A stretch of 64,000 bases of DNA, from the NCBI GenBank assembly GCA_013180625.2, contig SNVD02015993.1, forward strand, positions 60,409-124,408. Reading direction: 5' to 3'. Of the stretch, positions 35,299-46,870 are shown piece by piece (position 1 is the stretch's first letter; each line of letters starts with the position of its first letter). Made by a program: the position numbers and the translations under genes. The notes under the pieces are model-generated. The model was given only the letters and a program-made list of their open reading frames with translations. It was not told where the DNA came from and did not search any database. Source of the stretch: Boswellia sacra. Its lineage: Eukaryota; Streptophyta; Magnoliopsida; Sapindales; Burseraceae.

Positions 35299-36643
35299 TT
35301 TTTTTCTTCTTGTCATTTATTTTATTTTTAGCATGTTATTTTATGAGTCTTTCAGGTCATCTCTCTTGAATAACAGAAGCTTCAGGTAATGTCTCCTATA
35401 CTTTATCTCTCTACATTTAAACATTGAGGACAATGTTTCATTTGGTTGGGGGGGAAGGATAGTAGACATAAGTGTGTCTTGAAATTTTTACTTTTTCTTG
35501 CAAAAAAAAAAAAAAAAAGAAAGCGAGTTAGTAATTAGATTTAGAGTGCGGTGTAAGGAGTTCAAATCCTCTTGAGACGTATTCTGGGTCAGGAATGGCA
35601 GAGTAGGGAGGACCAGTTTGAACTCTTGAAACCCATTCTAATCAATTTGTCATTTTATTCTTCCATTTTTGAAGACTTATTTGATATTATTTAGTCTTGA
35701 TTTTTGAATTTTATAATAAGGAGGTCTTATTCATTTCACTTTGAATCATTCAAATCTATGAACTCTCACAACCTTATCATTTAATAAATTTGTGCTTATG
35801 TGCTCATTAAGCAAGTATCTATGAATCTTTCTTCACACACACACATACCTTGATGTATGATTGTGGGTGGCGAAATGAAATATTGCAATATTTGAGTTCT
35901 TTTGTTTTGTTTAGGAAAACAACAAAAGGAAGGGGAAGGTTTAAAAAAAAATGAAAAAAAATGAAAAAAATGAAAAATGAAAGAAAAAAAAAAGAGAGAA
36001 AGTAATGGTGGATAAGTTTGGTCTTGTAGCCTCCTTAATTCAAGCAATTAAGCCCGAGGGGTGCCTCAACACCTAATACCCTAAGACCAACTGGTTTGGG
36101 AGCTATTGGCCTAAAGCTCACTACATGGATTAAGAAGAAAGCTTAATGGGATTGAACCTTGCACTATCCACAAGTTTCTAAGCAAAAATAAAGCATCGGC
36201 AACCCGAGTCGTTAAGCTCGTAGGGGTGTCTTAACACCTAATGCCCTAAGGCCAACTGGTCTTGGAGTCATTAGCCTAAGGCTTGCTACATGGGTTAAAG
36301 ATGCATTCTTTCAAAAAAAAAAAGAAAAAAAAAGAAAAAAATGTATAAAATGAATGAATATCCCTTATCTAAGGTTGTTAGCCTTAACAAATACTAGAAC
36401 CGATATGGCTTATTTCTAATAAGCCCCATAGTCATGTGTCAACTGAGCACACAAGAAGGTTTGTGGATATCTTGACTGAAGGGTACATGAGTCATTTAAA
36501 AAAAAATCAGTTGAGAGTTTGTTTATTTGGAGAAAATCAAGGAGAGTGCAATAATGACCACCTTGGATGTAAAATTCTATAAATCATTTCTAAATAATAA
36601 CGCTTTAATTGCTAGGGACTAGCAATAAGCTAGTTGGGGGGTG
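35299..36643 (+). other. 3' non-coding region of the Athila element
   Basis: Contains 'ttgaggacaatgt' followed by a G7 run (35423-35454), a conserved-looking block that resembles a second polypurine tract, long A-rich and AG-rich runs (35503-35522, 35940-36000, 36308-36345), an imperfect direct repeat (see separate entry), and the terminal polypurine tract (G6 at 36636-36641). No coding region found. Confidence 0.6.
36045..36305. repeat. Imperfect direct repeat inside the Athila 3' region
   Basis: Two copies of about 100 bp, near 36050-36150 and 36210-36305, share 'ggggtg', 'aacacctaat', 'ccctaag', 'ccaactggt', 'gcctaa' and 'gctacatgg' in order. Confidence 0.7.
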
Positions 36644-38010
36644 TGATGAACACTTAAATATGCATGTTTAATAAGAGTTTAGTTCATCATATTGCATTAA
36701 TAGTGTCATTAAATTCCTCAACTTAATCATATTTGTAGCATTTGCATCTTTGGAATTAATTCCTCTTAATTTTGGTTTTGTTACAGGTTCGGTAAAATAG
36801 GCATAACTCTCTATTTATAGATCAGAATGGTGCAATTCTTAATGTTTGGGAAAGCTGATTCAATTGTCTACAAGATTGCATTTCACAAGCATCATCAAAT
36901 TCGGGCTCTTAGTGGACCAAAATTGGGCTTGAAGTGAACCCATCTACAGTCTCGGCCCAGTCTGACCAGGCCTTAGTATTTGGACTGTATCTCTCAAAAT
37001 ACGTATCCAAATTGTGCAAATCAATATGTTCTAGAAAGCTGAGAGAAATATCTACAACTTTGATTGAGACATGTGATTAAAATTCACAACATTTCGATGT
37101 CAAAATTGATGGTCAAAGTCGGTGCCTAATGATCCCAATTGTCAAAGATATTTATAACTAATATTTGACAATTATGCCCTTGTAATTTGACAAGTTTGCC
37201 CCTGATTGTATCTATAAATAGAGGTGCCTTGTGACCCATTGGGGCATCTTGGCCTTGGCTGGAACATTTTGGCTTTGGCTAGGATCTTGTATTGTGTTTT
37301 GTGTGTTTATGTTATTAATGAATTTCATTTTTCTTGCATTTTATTTTCTTTCTATTATAATGTTATTCTAATTTCTCTTTTGCTAAGGTGAAAGGGTGAA
37401 ACCCTTGATATGAGAATAAGGATTCTCTAACCCTTAAATATGTGCTTAATAATATTAATCTAATAATGTTTATTCAATATGATTTGTATTTAATTTCTTA
37501 ATCAATCTTGACACCACTCGTAAAGTGGAGGTCTTGATCCATTGTCGACAATCCTTGGCACATCAAATGCTTGGACCCTTTCTAGATGATGTATGGTTCT
37601 TCCTTACCGACACGAATCTAGTTAGGAACCTTGATTTGTTGTAGACATATGGTGATTGGCACATTGGATGCTTGAACCCATTTACAAGAAGTGGTATAAA
37701 TGTTGGTAATGAAACAAATATAATTCATATAACTAAAATGGGCTAATTATCCTTTTTCAAAATATCAATGACGGATCCCCTAACCTTAGCTTTCATTATT
37801 ATTGTGTTAATTCCTTTTACTTGCGCATTTTAATTATTCTCATCCATTGCTGATATTATCTTGTCATATCTTTGAATCATCATATCGTATTTGCTTAGCT
37901 TATAATTTGAGCGCTAAAATCTCCTTCCTCGTGGATCGACCCCGGTCTCACCGGGTTTTATTACTTCGACACTCCTATACTTGGGAGACAATCCTTTTTC
38001 GGATGTGTCA
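36644..38010 (+). repeat. 3' LTR of the Athila element
   Basis: Same length and ends as the 5' LTR, preceded by the polypurine tract, followed directly by MULE coding sequence. Confidence 0.95.
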
Positions 38011-40934
38011 AGAGGCATAACCTAGGAGCATGAATACCTGCGCCAAAATAAGTTAATATTGAAAAAATAAAATAAAATCAAGCAATTGAATTTTTTATTT
38101 TTATCAATATTTGTTAAAAAAAATTCATGTACCTCTATAAAGTGACATCCATTAACAAATCTGATTGGAATAATTTTATGAGACGAGCGTGGTAATGGAA
38201 TGGATCTAAGTGGAAGGAATGTATGACAATGATGCTGAGATATGAGTAAAAACACAATGTTATACTTGGAAGCTATAAGACATCCCATTTCAGGCATGGT
38301 CATCCAATAATTATATCCTGGATTAGACTCAAAATATGATAGTTGATTTAGAATCTCAAAGCCTTCTATTACCATATCCAAACAAATTGGTATACTCATC
38401 AAATTGACTTTGTAATTCCTCAATTAAGTCCCTCCTTCCTTGAGCCCAATTGTCCTCACCCATATCCATCAAATCAACAACAACTCAAAAATCATAATTG
38501 CCATCAACTGCGACATCCTTAATATCACATATTTAAGGTCTTAAGCCAATAAGGAACGAATCTATATAATTAGGCTTAAGTGATTGTGATTGGAATACTT
38601 TCTTCTTTGACCTCCCTTTTTGTTTTGACGAAATTGTATTTGTTGCCATGAACTTTGGAGAATGACTATTCTGTGTAGACAATACATATTCAAATTTGGA
38701 TGGATCTCGATAAGTAGATTTATCTAACTTCATTGAAAGTCGACCTCGTGTCTTAACTTTAATATTTGGCTCAGCAAGAGAAGTAGAAGCTGGATTTGCT
38801 AACTTTTTTAATTTCTTCAATAATTGCAACTTATCAACATCTTCCATCTTATTAAAATGTTTTACAAATAATCTTTAGCTCCATTGTATAGTTCAACATT
38901 GAGCTATTGTTTTTGCTTGTATGCACTAGTTCTAGTTTCCTCCAATTTGGATGTACAAAAGATAAAGGAATAGGTTGACTTTCACGCTTGGACTCTGCAA
39001 TCTCATGGGCACATGGACACCCATGTGTTCGTTGGACTACATATTCACAAGTAAAAACATCAGCACCAATACAATCAACTTGTTCAAATTCTTTAAGTAT
39101 CATGTCGAGTGCATTTCTTGATACAAATCCTCTCAACTCCTTCAAAATCGAAGGCCTAAAACTATGTTGCACTATGGTCAAACTCCTCTCAAATGAAGCC
39201 TTTATCTCTGTATGATGCAATTCTAGTAAAGTGTGAATTTTGGTCTATGATGTCTCAAAAGTTCCTTGGGATGATCCTAGCTGTCTCTTTAATTTTGAAT
39301 ATGAACTCTTAGCCTTGTTAAAGCAAAGTTAGAAAACATCAAGTACTTAAACAATAGGAAATGATAACAATTAATATTACATTAAAAAATACTTGTTTGT
39401 TGTCAAATTTCCAAAATGCATTATTAAGTTTGTCAAAGCAAAAACAAACGTCTCCTTGTATTTATCCAACCATGTACTCTTCACATAAGCAAGTGCTTGT
39501 GGGAATCTGGAAAAATCAGTCTCCATAGCACTTAAGTGTCGTTGATATTCTATCTCTGAAGCTGAATACACTAATACATTCCAATTACTGATAAAGGCAT
39601 TCCATCTTTCATTAGTTTCAAATATCTTCTTACAATTGGCTAATACATTCCTTGATATATGCTATCTACATAGAAGATTAGTTGACTTTGGAAAAACCTT
39701 TTGAATCCCATTCATTAATGCTAGTCTTTTATCTGTTACAATTACGTGAGGCAACATATTATCATCTAAAATACCCTTCAATTTCGCTAATGCCCAAATA
39801 TAATTATCCTCTTGCTCATATTCTAAATAAACAAAACAAACTGAAAATGTCATTTTAGTTGACGTGACACCAATTATCTCTATTAATGGAAAACAATACA
39901 TATTAGTTTTGTATGTACAATCCATAATTAACACACATGGAAATGCTCATAAAAGCTCAATTGAAAAAGGATGTACCTAAAACAAATCTTTAACACAATC
40001 TGTACCTGGATCACTGCGATGCCACTCGATGTAATTATGCTCTGTTAATTTGCTCATCAATAATTGCATCTGTGACTTGCCAACTTGTTGTACAACTTTA
40101 GATCTATGTCGTACATTGTAAATAGTCTTCGTTGTAGTGGCATTATGTATATCTCTTCTTTTCAATGTATGCAATATATCTTTTGGCTTAGTATTACTTT
40201 TTGACATATCGGTCAAGAGATTAGTCTCTTTTTCATTAAGTCTACCTGCATAGGAGTGGCGTTCTAGATTTTGTGCAATAGGATGGTTATGAAATCCATA
40301 TATCACTGGAATACCCAATCATCATTATCGCCCAACCTTTGCCCTCTTAATTTAAATGGACAACCACATTTCTTTGTTCCTACTGCCTTACGTCGTTTTG
40401 GTTTCTCACCATCACTATAGGTGCTTTTAGAAACACCACTCCTTTCACATGCAAAAATTATTCTTTGTTTTCTACCATATGCACTAACATCAAATTTTTT
40501 TATTTATAATCACGACCCCATTGCTCTTGCCAATATTATGAGTCCATTGCACAAGTGCTTCCCTACTATTAAAAATCTACAATAGTAAAATGTATACATC
40601 AACAAACTAAATAATCACTACAAGAAACTGGGGCTTATAACACACCCATTTGCGTCGGTTTTTAAAAACCGTAATAAATAGGAGCCATGCGTATTGGTAT
40701 ACGGCGGTTTTTAAAACCGCAGTTTAAATGGCCTAAAACCCCCTCCAAATCACTTTTGCCCTAGCCGCTTCTTTAATCAAAATTGCTCTCATCTCTCTCC
40801 ACATTTTCTCTCACACCGTCATCCTCTTCATCGTTGTCCCATCCATACGAAGGAAATCGTCTCCAGACTGAGGATCTTGAGTCTCTACTGTGGCGTATCT
40901 CTTCACGCGCTACCTACGCAAGTAAACGGAGGAC

Positions 40935-41130
40935 CTAAATGAACTGATTACCAAAGGCATGATCATCCAAGTCATCGGTTCGGAAGTGAGCGAGGGTGGA
41001 GAGAATTTCGAGGGCAATGCGACAGGAATCGATTCAACGAAGCCGTTCTTACATTCGTGACAAATAACATCGGGGAGATTGGCTAGGGTTTCGATGGAGA
41101 CGCGTTTGTCACAGTGATATCACCAAACTG
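40935..41130 (-). pseudogene. Captured fragment: RING1-like E3 ubiquitin ligase, N-terminal zinc ribbon
   Basis: The minus strand reads YHCDKRVSIETLANLPDVIC then HECKNGFVESIPVAL, the N-terminal zinc-ribbon of plant RING1/CIP8-like E3 ligases, with two CX2C-type half sites partly retained. After TSEP the frame shifts by one; the alternative frame continues HAFGNQFI, which also fits the family. A stop replaces the residue after the conserved Trp. Only this N-terminal piece is present and there is no RING finger. It is the only CACTA-1 fragment in minus orientation. Confidence 0.75.
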
Positions 41131-41456
41131 CATCGTATCAGTATCCGACGCAACAAGTGTTGTCAGTGACGGTGTCTAAGATGGTGATTCAGCCATCGAG
41201 TTTGGCTTAGGTCTCGGATTTTGGTATTGGCTTGGTTATGCGTGTGTTTGGAAATCCAGTTCTGCATCTCGGTATCTATTCTCTATTCACCTGTTTTCAT
41301 TTGTTATTACAATGTTTGGGTTTGTAATAACAAATGAAACCTACCCGCCGTTCACGACCGGCCAAGAGGTGGTTCTCGACCTTTTATCAAATTGACTTGG
41401 TTTCTGGTTTGAGTTTTGTCCGAGTCTGTGTAGTTGAGCGAAATTGTGAATGTGGA

Positions 41457-41926
41457 ATGGTTGCTATTTTTTCTGGGTTTCAAAACATGCAAGAGGTGAA
41501 TGAGGGAGCTTTTGGAAGGGAAGATTTGGTCGCCCTTTTGGTTAGACACCTCCCAGAAGCTGTTACTCACGACACTCTCTCTCGACTCTTTTCCCACTAC
41601 AGAGCTTCCTCTGTTCGTCCTTGCTCGATTGGAAGGTAATCAGATTGTTTAATGGCTAATTCACGTTCTAATATGTGCTAATACTCTCATTTTGTTAAAT
41701 TATTTAAAGGAAATTTTTTTTAACTTTTACTTGATTAGTCCCTTTTGCATCATCTGTATTATGAGTTATTGATGCTTTATCCAGAGCGGTATCATATTGC
41801 ATTTGTTTTAAGGTTTGTTTTGTTATTATGTACCATTTTATTTGGTTTATGCAGATTGAGAAACTGTGCTTTTGTGGATTTCAAAAATGAATCAGTGGCT
41901 TGCCAAGCACAACGCCTGTTAAACGG
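41457..41926 (+). pseudogene. U11/U12-65K: Captured fragment: U11/U12 snRNP 65K first RRM, two exons with intron
   Basis: Exon 41457-41635 encodes VALLVRHLPEAVTHDTLSRL and FSHYRASSVRPCS. Exon 41855-41926 encodes LRNCAFVDFKNESVACQAQR. Intron 41636-41854 keeps GT and AG. Together they make most of the first RNA-recognition motif of the minor-spliceosome protein U11/U12-65K (RNPC3): the LLVRHLP stretch is RNP2-like and CAFVDFKN is RNP1-like. The second RRM and the rest are absent. The retained intron shows the capture was from genomic DNA. The assignment is from remembered family text. Confidence 0.75.
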
Positions 41927-42132
41927 GTATATTTCTATCTAGCTTATGTGCTTATGCAATAATTGGAATAAGCTGATGGAGTCGGTAAACTGTGACATGA
42001 AGTTAGTTCTTTCCAAATCCCTAGTTTTCCACTTCTCTTTCAGCACACTCATGAGTTAACTGTAGTCATGTTTCTTTTTCTTTGCTTATATACTTCCTGA
42101 TTAGGGGAAATTACTTTACTGTATCTGTGCAG

Positions 42133-43840
42133 GACTTAAAAATTGTATGACAAGAGGATACTCTTACTTAGAAGGTGTAGAAGAATTGATTCATGACTTA
42201 AAAGAAAACAACTATGAGATGCATGCTTTTACTAATTATCCCATCTGGTAAGATGAACTTGGTTTTTCTACAATGGTTTTCAAGGGTCTTTTTAAACAAC
42301 TTAAGCACTGACAAGGAAATTGATACATAAAAGCTGTCGCTTTAAATTCTCTATTTACATTTGTTTCTTATAAAAACTAAATAAATAAAACATGCTCTTA
42401 TAAAAGTTAGTGGAAACAATATGGATCTAAACCTTGCTGAATTTCTCTGCAGAGTTTACTTATTGTAATTATTTTGAAGAGTTTTTTTGACTTCTAATTA
42501 ATATTGCCCATATGGTTAGCCTTAATTCCCATCATTCCCAATCCCTGTTCCATACAAGAGGAAGCATTTTTCTTCTCTGTCTCCTAAGTTGACTCTGTGG
42601 TTAGGTTGGATGCCAGGTCTCCATACAAAAGGAAGCCTGTGCCGGAATTCATGTTCTTGTGGTTCTTACATTCAATCAACACTGGTGAAGAATAAGAAAG
42701 GGAACAATAAGTAAAAGTAATTAGCATTAGCTATAATGAGGTCTTCTCAAGATCGATTTTCGGTCTTCTCAAGATCCATTTCCTTCCAATGTTATGAATA
42801 CATGATACACTTTCTAAATTTATGCTGTTTGATTTCAGTTGAAACTAGGGTTAATAAAGTTCTTATTTTGCCTGGGATATTTTCTAAAACTAATCTATGA
42901 TCCTGTGAGCTCCAAGCAAATTCATCTCCAAATAACTGTGTGTTAGATAGAACTTCAAGTAAAAGAAATTCGGTAGATTAAGCATTCAGCTATAAAATTT
43001 CAATGCTACATTTTCAGTTTTATGAAAGAGATCCTTGGGCAGTGGAATGTCTCATCATCCTTTTCTTTTGTAGGTACAGATTAATTGAGGACAAATTAAA
43101 AATATCAACTTACTTATCATGGACATTTTGCTCATGTGCAATTGGTATGTTCAGTAGTTTTGAAGTTTTTTAGTTTCTCTTCTCTCTTTGTATCTACCAG
43201 TATGTTCAGTAGTTTCCTAAATAAATATTTTTTGATCATAGAAGCAAAGATTGGTGTACCTGAACTTCTGAAAATGAATTTAAGTTTGAGAGTGTGCTTT
43301 AGCCCATAATGAGCTTCTAACCTTCATGGCAAACACTGGACACTTTGCTGCTTGGGACATGTTATCATGCCATATACCTGAGTGACATTTCATTTTTAGT
43401 GGGGAACAGAGCTTGTTCTTGTCGATGCATTAATGAAGATGTAGAAGTGTTTTTAGGCCCAAATTATGCTATGAAAAGTTCAGTGAGCCATCCGGCACCT
43501 TCCCAAGTAGTGGCCCCAATTGCTAAGCTGTAATATGTGGTTGATTTTCTTGTACAGATTAGATTAATGGTGGAGAATAACTTGTACATTATCACGAGTT
43601 TCTCCTCAAACAAGTAAATGCTTTTTTTGGATACTGTGTGGCATTATTTTGGAGAATCTTCTTTTGCAAATGTCAATTTTGAGCATACTTGCTGTGCATA
43701 TTGCCACATCCTAGTCCACATGGACAGCGATCCTGAATTTGTATTTTTTTAGGAAAGAGGAAACCTGATCCTGATTTCTATTTAGAAGTTCTGGGACGTC
43801 TGAAGATTGATCCAGCAGATTGCATTTTCACCGATGACAG
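42133..43840 (+). pseudogene. Captured fragment: HAD-superfamily FMN hydrolase-like, three exons
   Basis: Three exons with consistent splice phases: 42133-42247 (LKNCMTRGYSYLEGVEELIH, MHAFTNYPIW), 43074-43144 (YRLIEDKLKISTYLSWTFCS) and 43753-43840 (GKRKPDPDFYLEVLGRLKID, CIFTDDR). All junctions have GT/AG. The text matches the second half of plant chloroplast FMN hydrolase-type HAD enzymes. HAD motif III (Lys in GKRKPD) and motif IV (DD in TDDR) are present; motif I with the nucleophilic Asp is absent. The exons are open, so decay since capture is slight. Confidence 0.75.
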
Positions 43841-44357
43841 GTATCCTTTTGATTTCTATACGCGGAATAATTATTATGATGGAATCATGATTGAATAATT
43901 GACGAGCCGCATATTACACCATTATAGTAACTGTCATTACTCCTAAATTTTGGACTTCACAAGAGAGAAGGACATCAATTTTTTGTTTACCATTATTTAT
44001 AGGTACAATATTTGTGTTTGAAATTAGTGCAAACATGCTACTAGTCATTATTCGCCCTCAAATCCTATGTTAATGCTGTCTTTTTCTCTGTCACTGGTTT
44101 CTTAATTTAGCAGATAATAAGTCATATGAATACAATTTTTTAGGAAAAAGGTCATGGTGATTTAAGAACAGAAAAAACTGGAAGAAAGTGTGCCAGGCGA
44201 GAACCAATTGTTGGGAAAAGGAAAAAAAGAAGAAAAGCATAGATCATTACTTGCTGATTGTTTCTTACTCTGATACATGGTAGGCTTTGTTTAGGTTTTT
44301 TCTTATTTGGAAGTCGGATTAGTAATGGAGTATACTGAAATTATGGCTTTCTTTGCA

Positions 44358-44441
44358 CTTGGTGGCCTAGGCTTGAATCTGACATCTGCTGATACCCTCA
44401 TTTTCATGGAGCATGACTGGAACCCCATGCAAGATCATTAG
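44358..44441 (+). pseudogene. BTAF1: Captured fragment: BTAF1/MOT1 SNF2 helicase, C-terminal motif
   Basis: LGGLGLNLTSADTLIFMEHD then WNPMQDH matches the helicase motif V region of the TBP-removing ATPase BTAF1/MOT1 (GLNLTSADTLVFMEHDWNPM is diagnostic of this SNF2 subgroup). The exon ends at 44441 with a GTAATT donor; the last codon is TAG, probably from a Gln codon. Only this single exon piece is seen. Confidence 0.75.
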
Positions 44442-44846
44442 GTAATTAACATTTTTTGTTGCATATATGTGGCTTATTTGCATTTGACAAATGCTTATAC
44501 AATATGTGTAGATTTCTATTTCTACTTGCAATAGGATGCTGAATTTTTTTTAACTTTTTATAATAAGAAACTAAACTATTATATTCTAGTAAAAAGAAAC
44601 TGAATTCTTTTATCATACATCATTGTATTTTAGTGTTGAATGGAAGAGAATATGATCAGAATTGTTTTTGTGTAAATGATTGAGCTTTTGAGTATTATTT
44701 GAACTCTGGTAGGGTTATTTTTTATTATTTGATCAATTAACTGTTGGTAAATGATTGTCTGTTTGCGGGTGCATACAGTGATAGATTTTACTTTCAGTTT
44801 GCAGTTCAGATCATTTTGAGGACTTCATTTTAGCTACTCTTTATAG

Positions 44847-45316
44847 GTGCGCCAAAGCAGAAATGGACACAAGAAGAAGAAGCTGCATTAAAAACTGTTG
44901 TAATTAAATATGGGGCTGGCAAATGGCGCACAATACTTAAAGATCCTGAAGAAACTCTTCTCCAAAGAGAAAAGAAAAAAAAAATTGGGAAGTGGAAGCA
45001 TTCTCACTGACACTACATTTAGGTCCATTATTTTTTCAATTCAGCTATACTTGTATAGTTTTCTAATAACAGAAGGCGATAACCATGCAATTATGACATT
45101 TTAGAATTTTGTTGTTAAATATTCTATACACCATTTTCTTGATAAGTGGACTATGAAATGAAACAATAGATATTGTGTTTCCATTATGTGTGATTGCAAG
45201 TATTATTTAATTCTTTGTTTTCATTGTATAGGTTGAATAATCTTATAATGGAGGCTACAACCACCTTGAAGGAGCTTGGTGGTTCAAATAAGACAACTAG
45301 TGCTCCATACATAGAG
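44847..45316 (+). pseudogene. TRB: Captured fragment: TRB single-Myb-histone telomere-repeat-binding factor, two exons
   Basis: Exon from 44847 (after AG) encodes [20 protein letters not shown] and [15 protein letters not shown], the N-terminal Myb domain of TRB proteins, then diverges into an A-rich stretch. Exon 45232-45316 encodes LNNLIMEATTTLKELGGSNK and TTSAPYIE, the start of the H1/H5-like globular domain. The exon or exons between them are missing or decayed. TRB proteins bind telomeric DNA; this piece lacks most of the protein. Confidence 0.8.
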
Positions 45317-45960
45317 TAATTCTTTAAATGACACCACTACATGTGCCAATGCAGTATTAAAAAAAAATATTAAATAGTAAATAATATTAAACATCAATAG
45401 TATTAAAAAAAAGTTAACCTTTTACGGCGGTTTTTTGATCGTCGCAAAAAATTTAGGGCCAAACTACGTCGTTTTGACTTGAACTATTTGCGGTGGTTTT
45501 ACACTTTATACGGCGGTTTCGTGGATATTATTTACGACGGTTTATGAATCTTTTACAGCGGTTATATGTTCGACGTAAAAAGTTATATACGGCGGTTTGT
45601 AAACAACCGCCGTAAAAGGGCGTGTTATTTACAATTTCTGTTTCGTCGTCCGTTTTTACGTCGAACAATAAAACCGCCATAAATAACCTTTTACGGTGGG
45701 CAAGAATCGCCGTAAAAACTTTTACTGCGGTTGCTTTTACGGCGATTGCGAACCGCCGTAAAAGAGTTTTTACGGCGGTTCTTGCCCGTCGTAAAAAGTC
45801 TTCCATGTTGTAGTGTTTAATATATAATATGCAAGCAAGTTGAAAGAAAAAGTTAAGCTACATACCATATCACTTGTAAAGGCATCTGTATAGTCTATAA
45901 TGTCAAATTCATTTTCAAGGCCACTCCAGTATGCAGAGTCTTTATCATAAAAAAACAATA

Positions 45961-46870
45961 ATTAGTTATGATAGCATGTCAAAAAAAATTAAAATGACCA
46001 AATTCATGCATAAAATAAATAACACTATAAAAATATCATAAATTAGATGTATATGATTATTATACTCAACTTTAAAAAAAACACACATTTTTCCACTAAC
46101 GCATGTTTTATGATTTTTAATAAATAATCCACCTATCCAAATGATCTAAGATTTTACATAGACCTTCTAGGAATATGTACCTAACATCATGTAAAATTTC
46201 ATAGCACTTTAAATTGGTAAGCACCTCAAATAATTTAAGGTTTTCGATACAACAATTTTTTCTTACAATATTTAGGACTGATCTCCCTTCATTAAAAACT
46301 AGATAACAATTCATGTCGAGTTCCAAAAATTACAAAAATTTTCAGATTTAAACTAGAAATAAAAATAAATAAATCTGCAAAATTTTGTAATTTTTTGAGA
46401 CCTCTAAGTATCTCAAATAATTTTACTAAGACGAATAACTTATAGAGATACTAAAATTCCAACATTGTAGAGTCAAAAAAAATACATAAAAAAATGAATA
46501 CTCAACATTTTTCAGTGAAACAAATATCAACAAATCCTTGAGATGTCTATTTTAACATATATGAACTTTAGAATCAAAATCAAAGTAAGATAGCCGTAGA
46601 AAATTATGAGTCCCCAACTGCACAATCTTTATTTGTTCATTTATGAAAGAGTAAACCTACACTTCAAAAAAGGACAAATAGAGAGTTTGTACAAATCAAC
46701 AAGACAGCAATGATTAATTTCCACCAAAATTGTAGTTTGAAGTCATCTTTTAATTTTTCATATAACCCAAGTGTCAAAATCAAGTGAGTTCAAATAATTC
46801 CCCGCAAGCTCTATCCATATTTAATTCAGTAATCAATATAATTACTGAGAAAAATATATATAGGAAGAAA
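45961..46870. other. AT-rich spacer between the two CACTA elements
   Basis: Possibly further 5' sequence of the MULE/FAR1 pseudogene. No domain readable. Nothing else seen. Confidence 0.4.

Larger units (their letters stand above)
26791..38010 (+). mobile_element. Athila-lineage Gypsy LTR retrotransposon carrying a LOG-like gene
   Basis: Two LTRs of exactly 1367 bp (26791-28157, 36644-38010) enclose an 11.2-kb element. By eye the LTRs differ at roughly 45 positions, about 3 percent, so the insertion is moderately recent. A tRNA-Asp-type primer site follows the 5' LTR and a G-rich polypurine tract precedes the 3' LTR. Gag, protease, RT, RNase H and integrase occur in Gypsy order; the RT (IDYRKLN, DGYSGYYQIP, FMDDL) and protease (DLGASVNLLP) are of Athila type. 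Downstream of integrase are an unrecognised Cys-cluster ORF and a LOG cytokinin-activating-enzyme ORF. Pol has several frameshifts and stops. The flanking 5-mers differ (TGATG and AGAGG), so there is no target duplication. Confidence 0.93.
40616..45815. mobile_element. CACTA element carrying fragments of at least five host genes
   Basis: Starts CACTACAAGAAA at 40616 and ends ...TTGTAGTG at 45815, sharing an 8-base inverted terminus CACTACAA. Both ends carry CACTA-style subterminal motifs: 'acggcggtttttaaaaccgc' on the left and many 'ttttacggcgg' and 'ccgccgtaaaa' copies at 45420-45800. No transposase ORF, so it is non-autonomous. It lies within an intron of the MULE/FAR1 pseudogene, whose splice signals remain on both sides. 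The adjacent triplets (AAT left, TTT right) do not match, so the 3-bp target duplication is missing or mutated. The interior consists of exon-intron fragments of unrelated genes, listed separately. Confidence 0.8.
38011..45960 (-). pseudogene. MULE/FAR1-type transposase gene with OTU-like C-terminal domain, interrupted
   Basis: A minus-strand gene with introns. First visible exon 45866-about 45960 (SAYWSGLENEFDIIDYTDAF, donor GTATG). The next exon starts at 40576 after an AG acceptor (FNSREALVQWTHN, then the FAR1-like DNA-binding region KKCGCPFKLRGQRL). The intron between them holds the CACTA element. Further left come GFHNHPIAQNLERHSYAGRL (39977-40318), the MULE transposase core MLIMDCTYKTNMYCFPLIEI (39662-39934) and a SWIM-like GCPCAHEIAE (38852-39220). 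The tail (38022-38520) resembles an OTU cysteine protease: DVAVDGNY where active OTUs have DGNC, MGEDNWAQ, and GCHFIE with the expected His. Its catalytic Cys is replaced by Tyr and a stop follows. Many frameshifts: dead. The last exon fragment runs into the Athila LTR at 38010. Confidence 0.82.

Noticed and set aside
35940..36047. Minus-strand Phe-rich ORF
   Set aside because: Translation of an A-rich run in the Athila 3' region.
45528..45813. Open frames on both strands rich in Arg/Val/Phe (VKTLLRR, VFTAVLARRK)
   Set aside because: They are translations of the inverted 'ttttacggcgg' subterminal repeats of the CACTA element, not a protein gene.
40616..45815. Reading the RRM, HAD, BTAF1 and TRB exons as one native multi-domain gene
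   Set aside because: The domains come from functionally unrelated single genes, each is truncated, and all lie between CACTA ends; capture explains them better.
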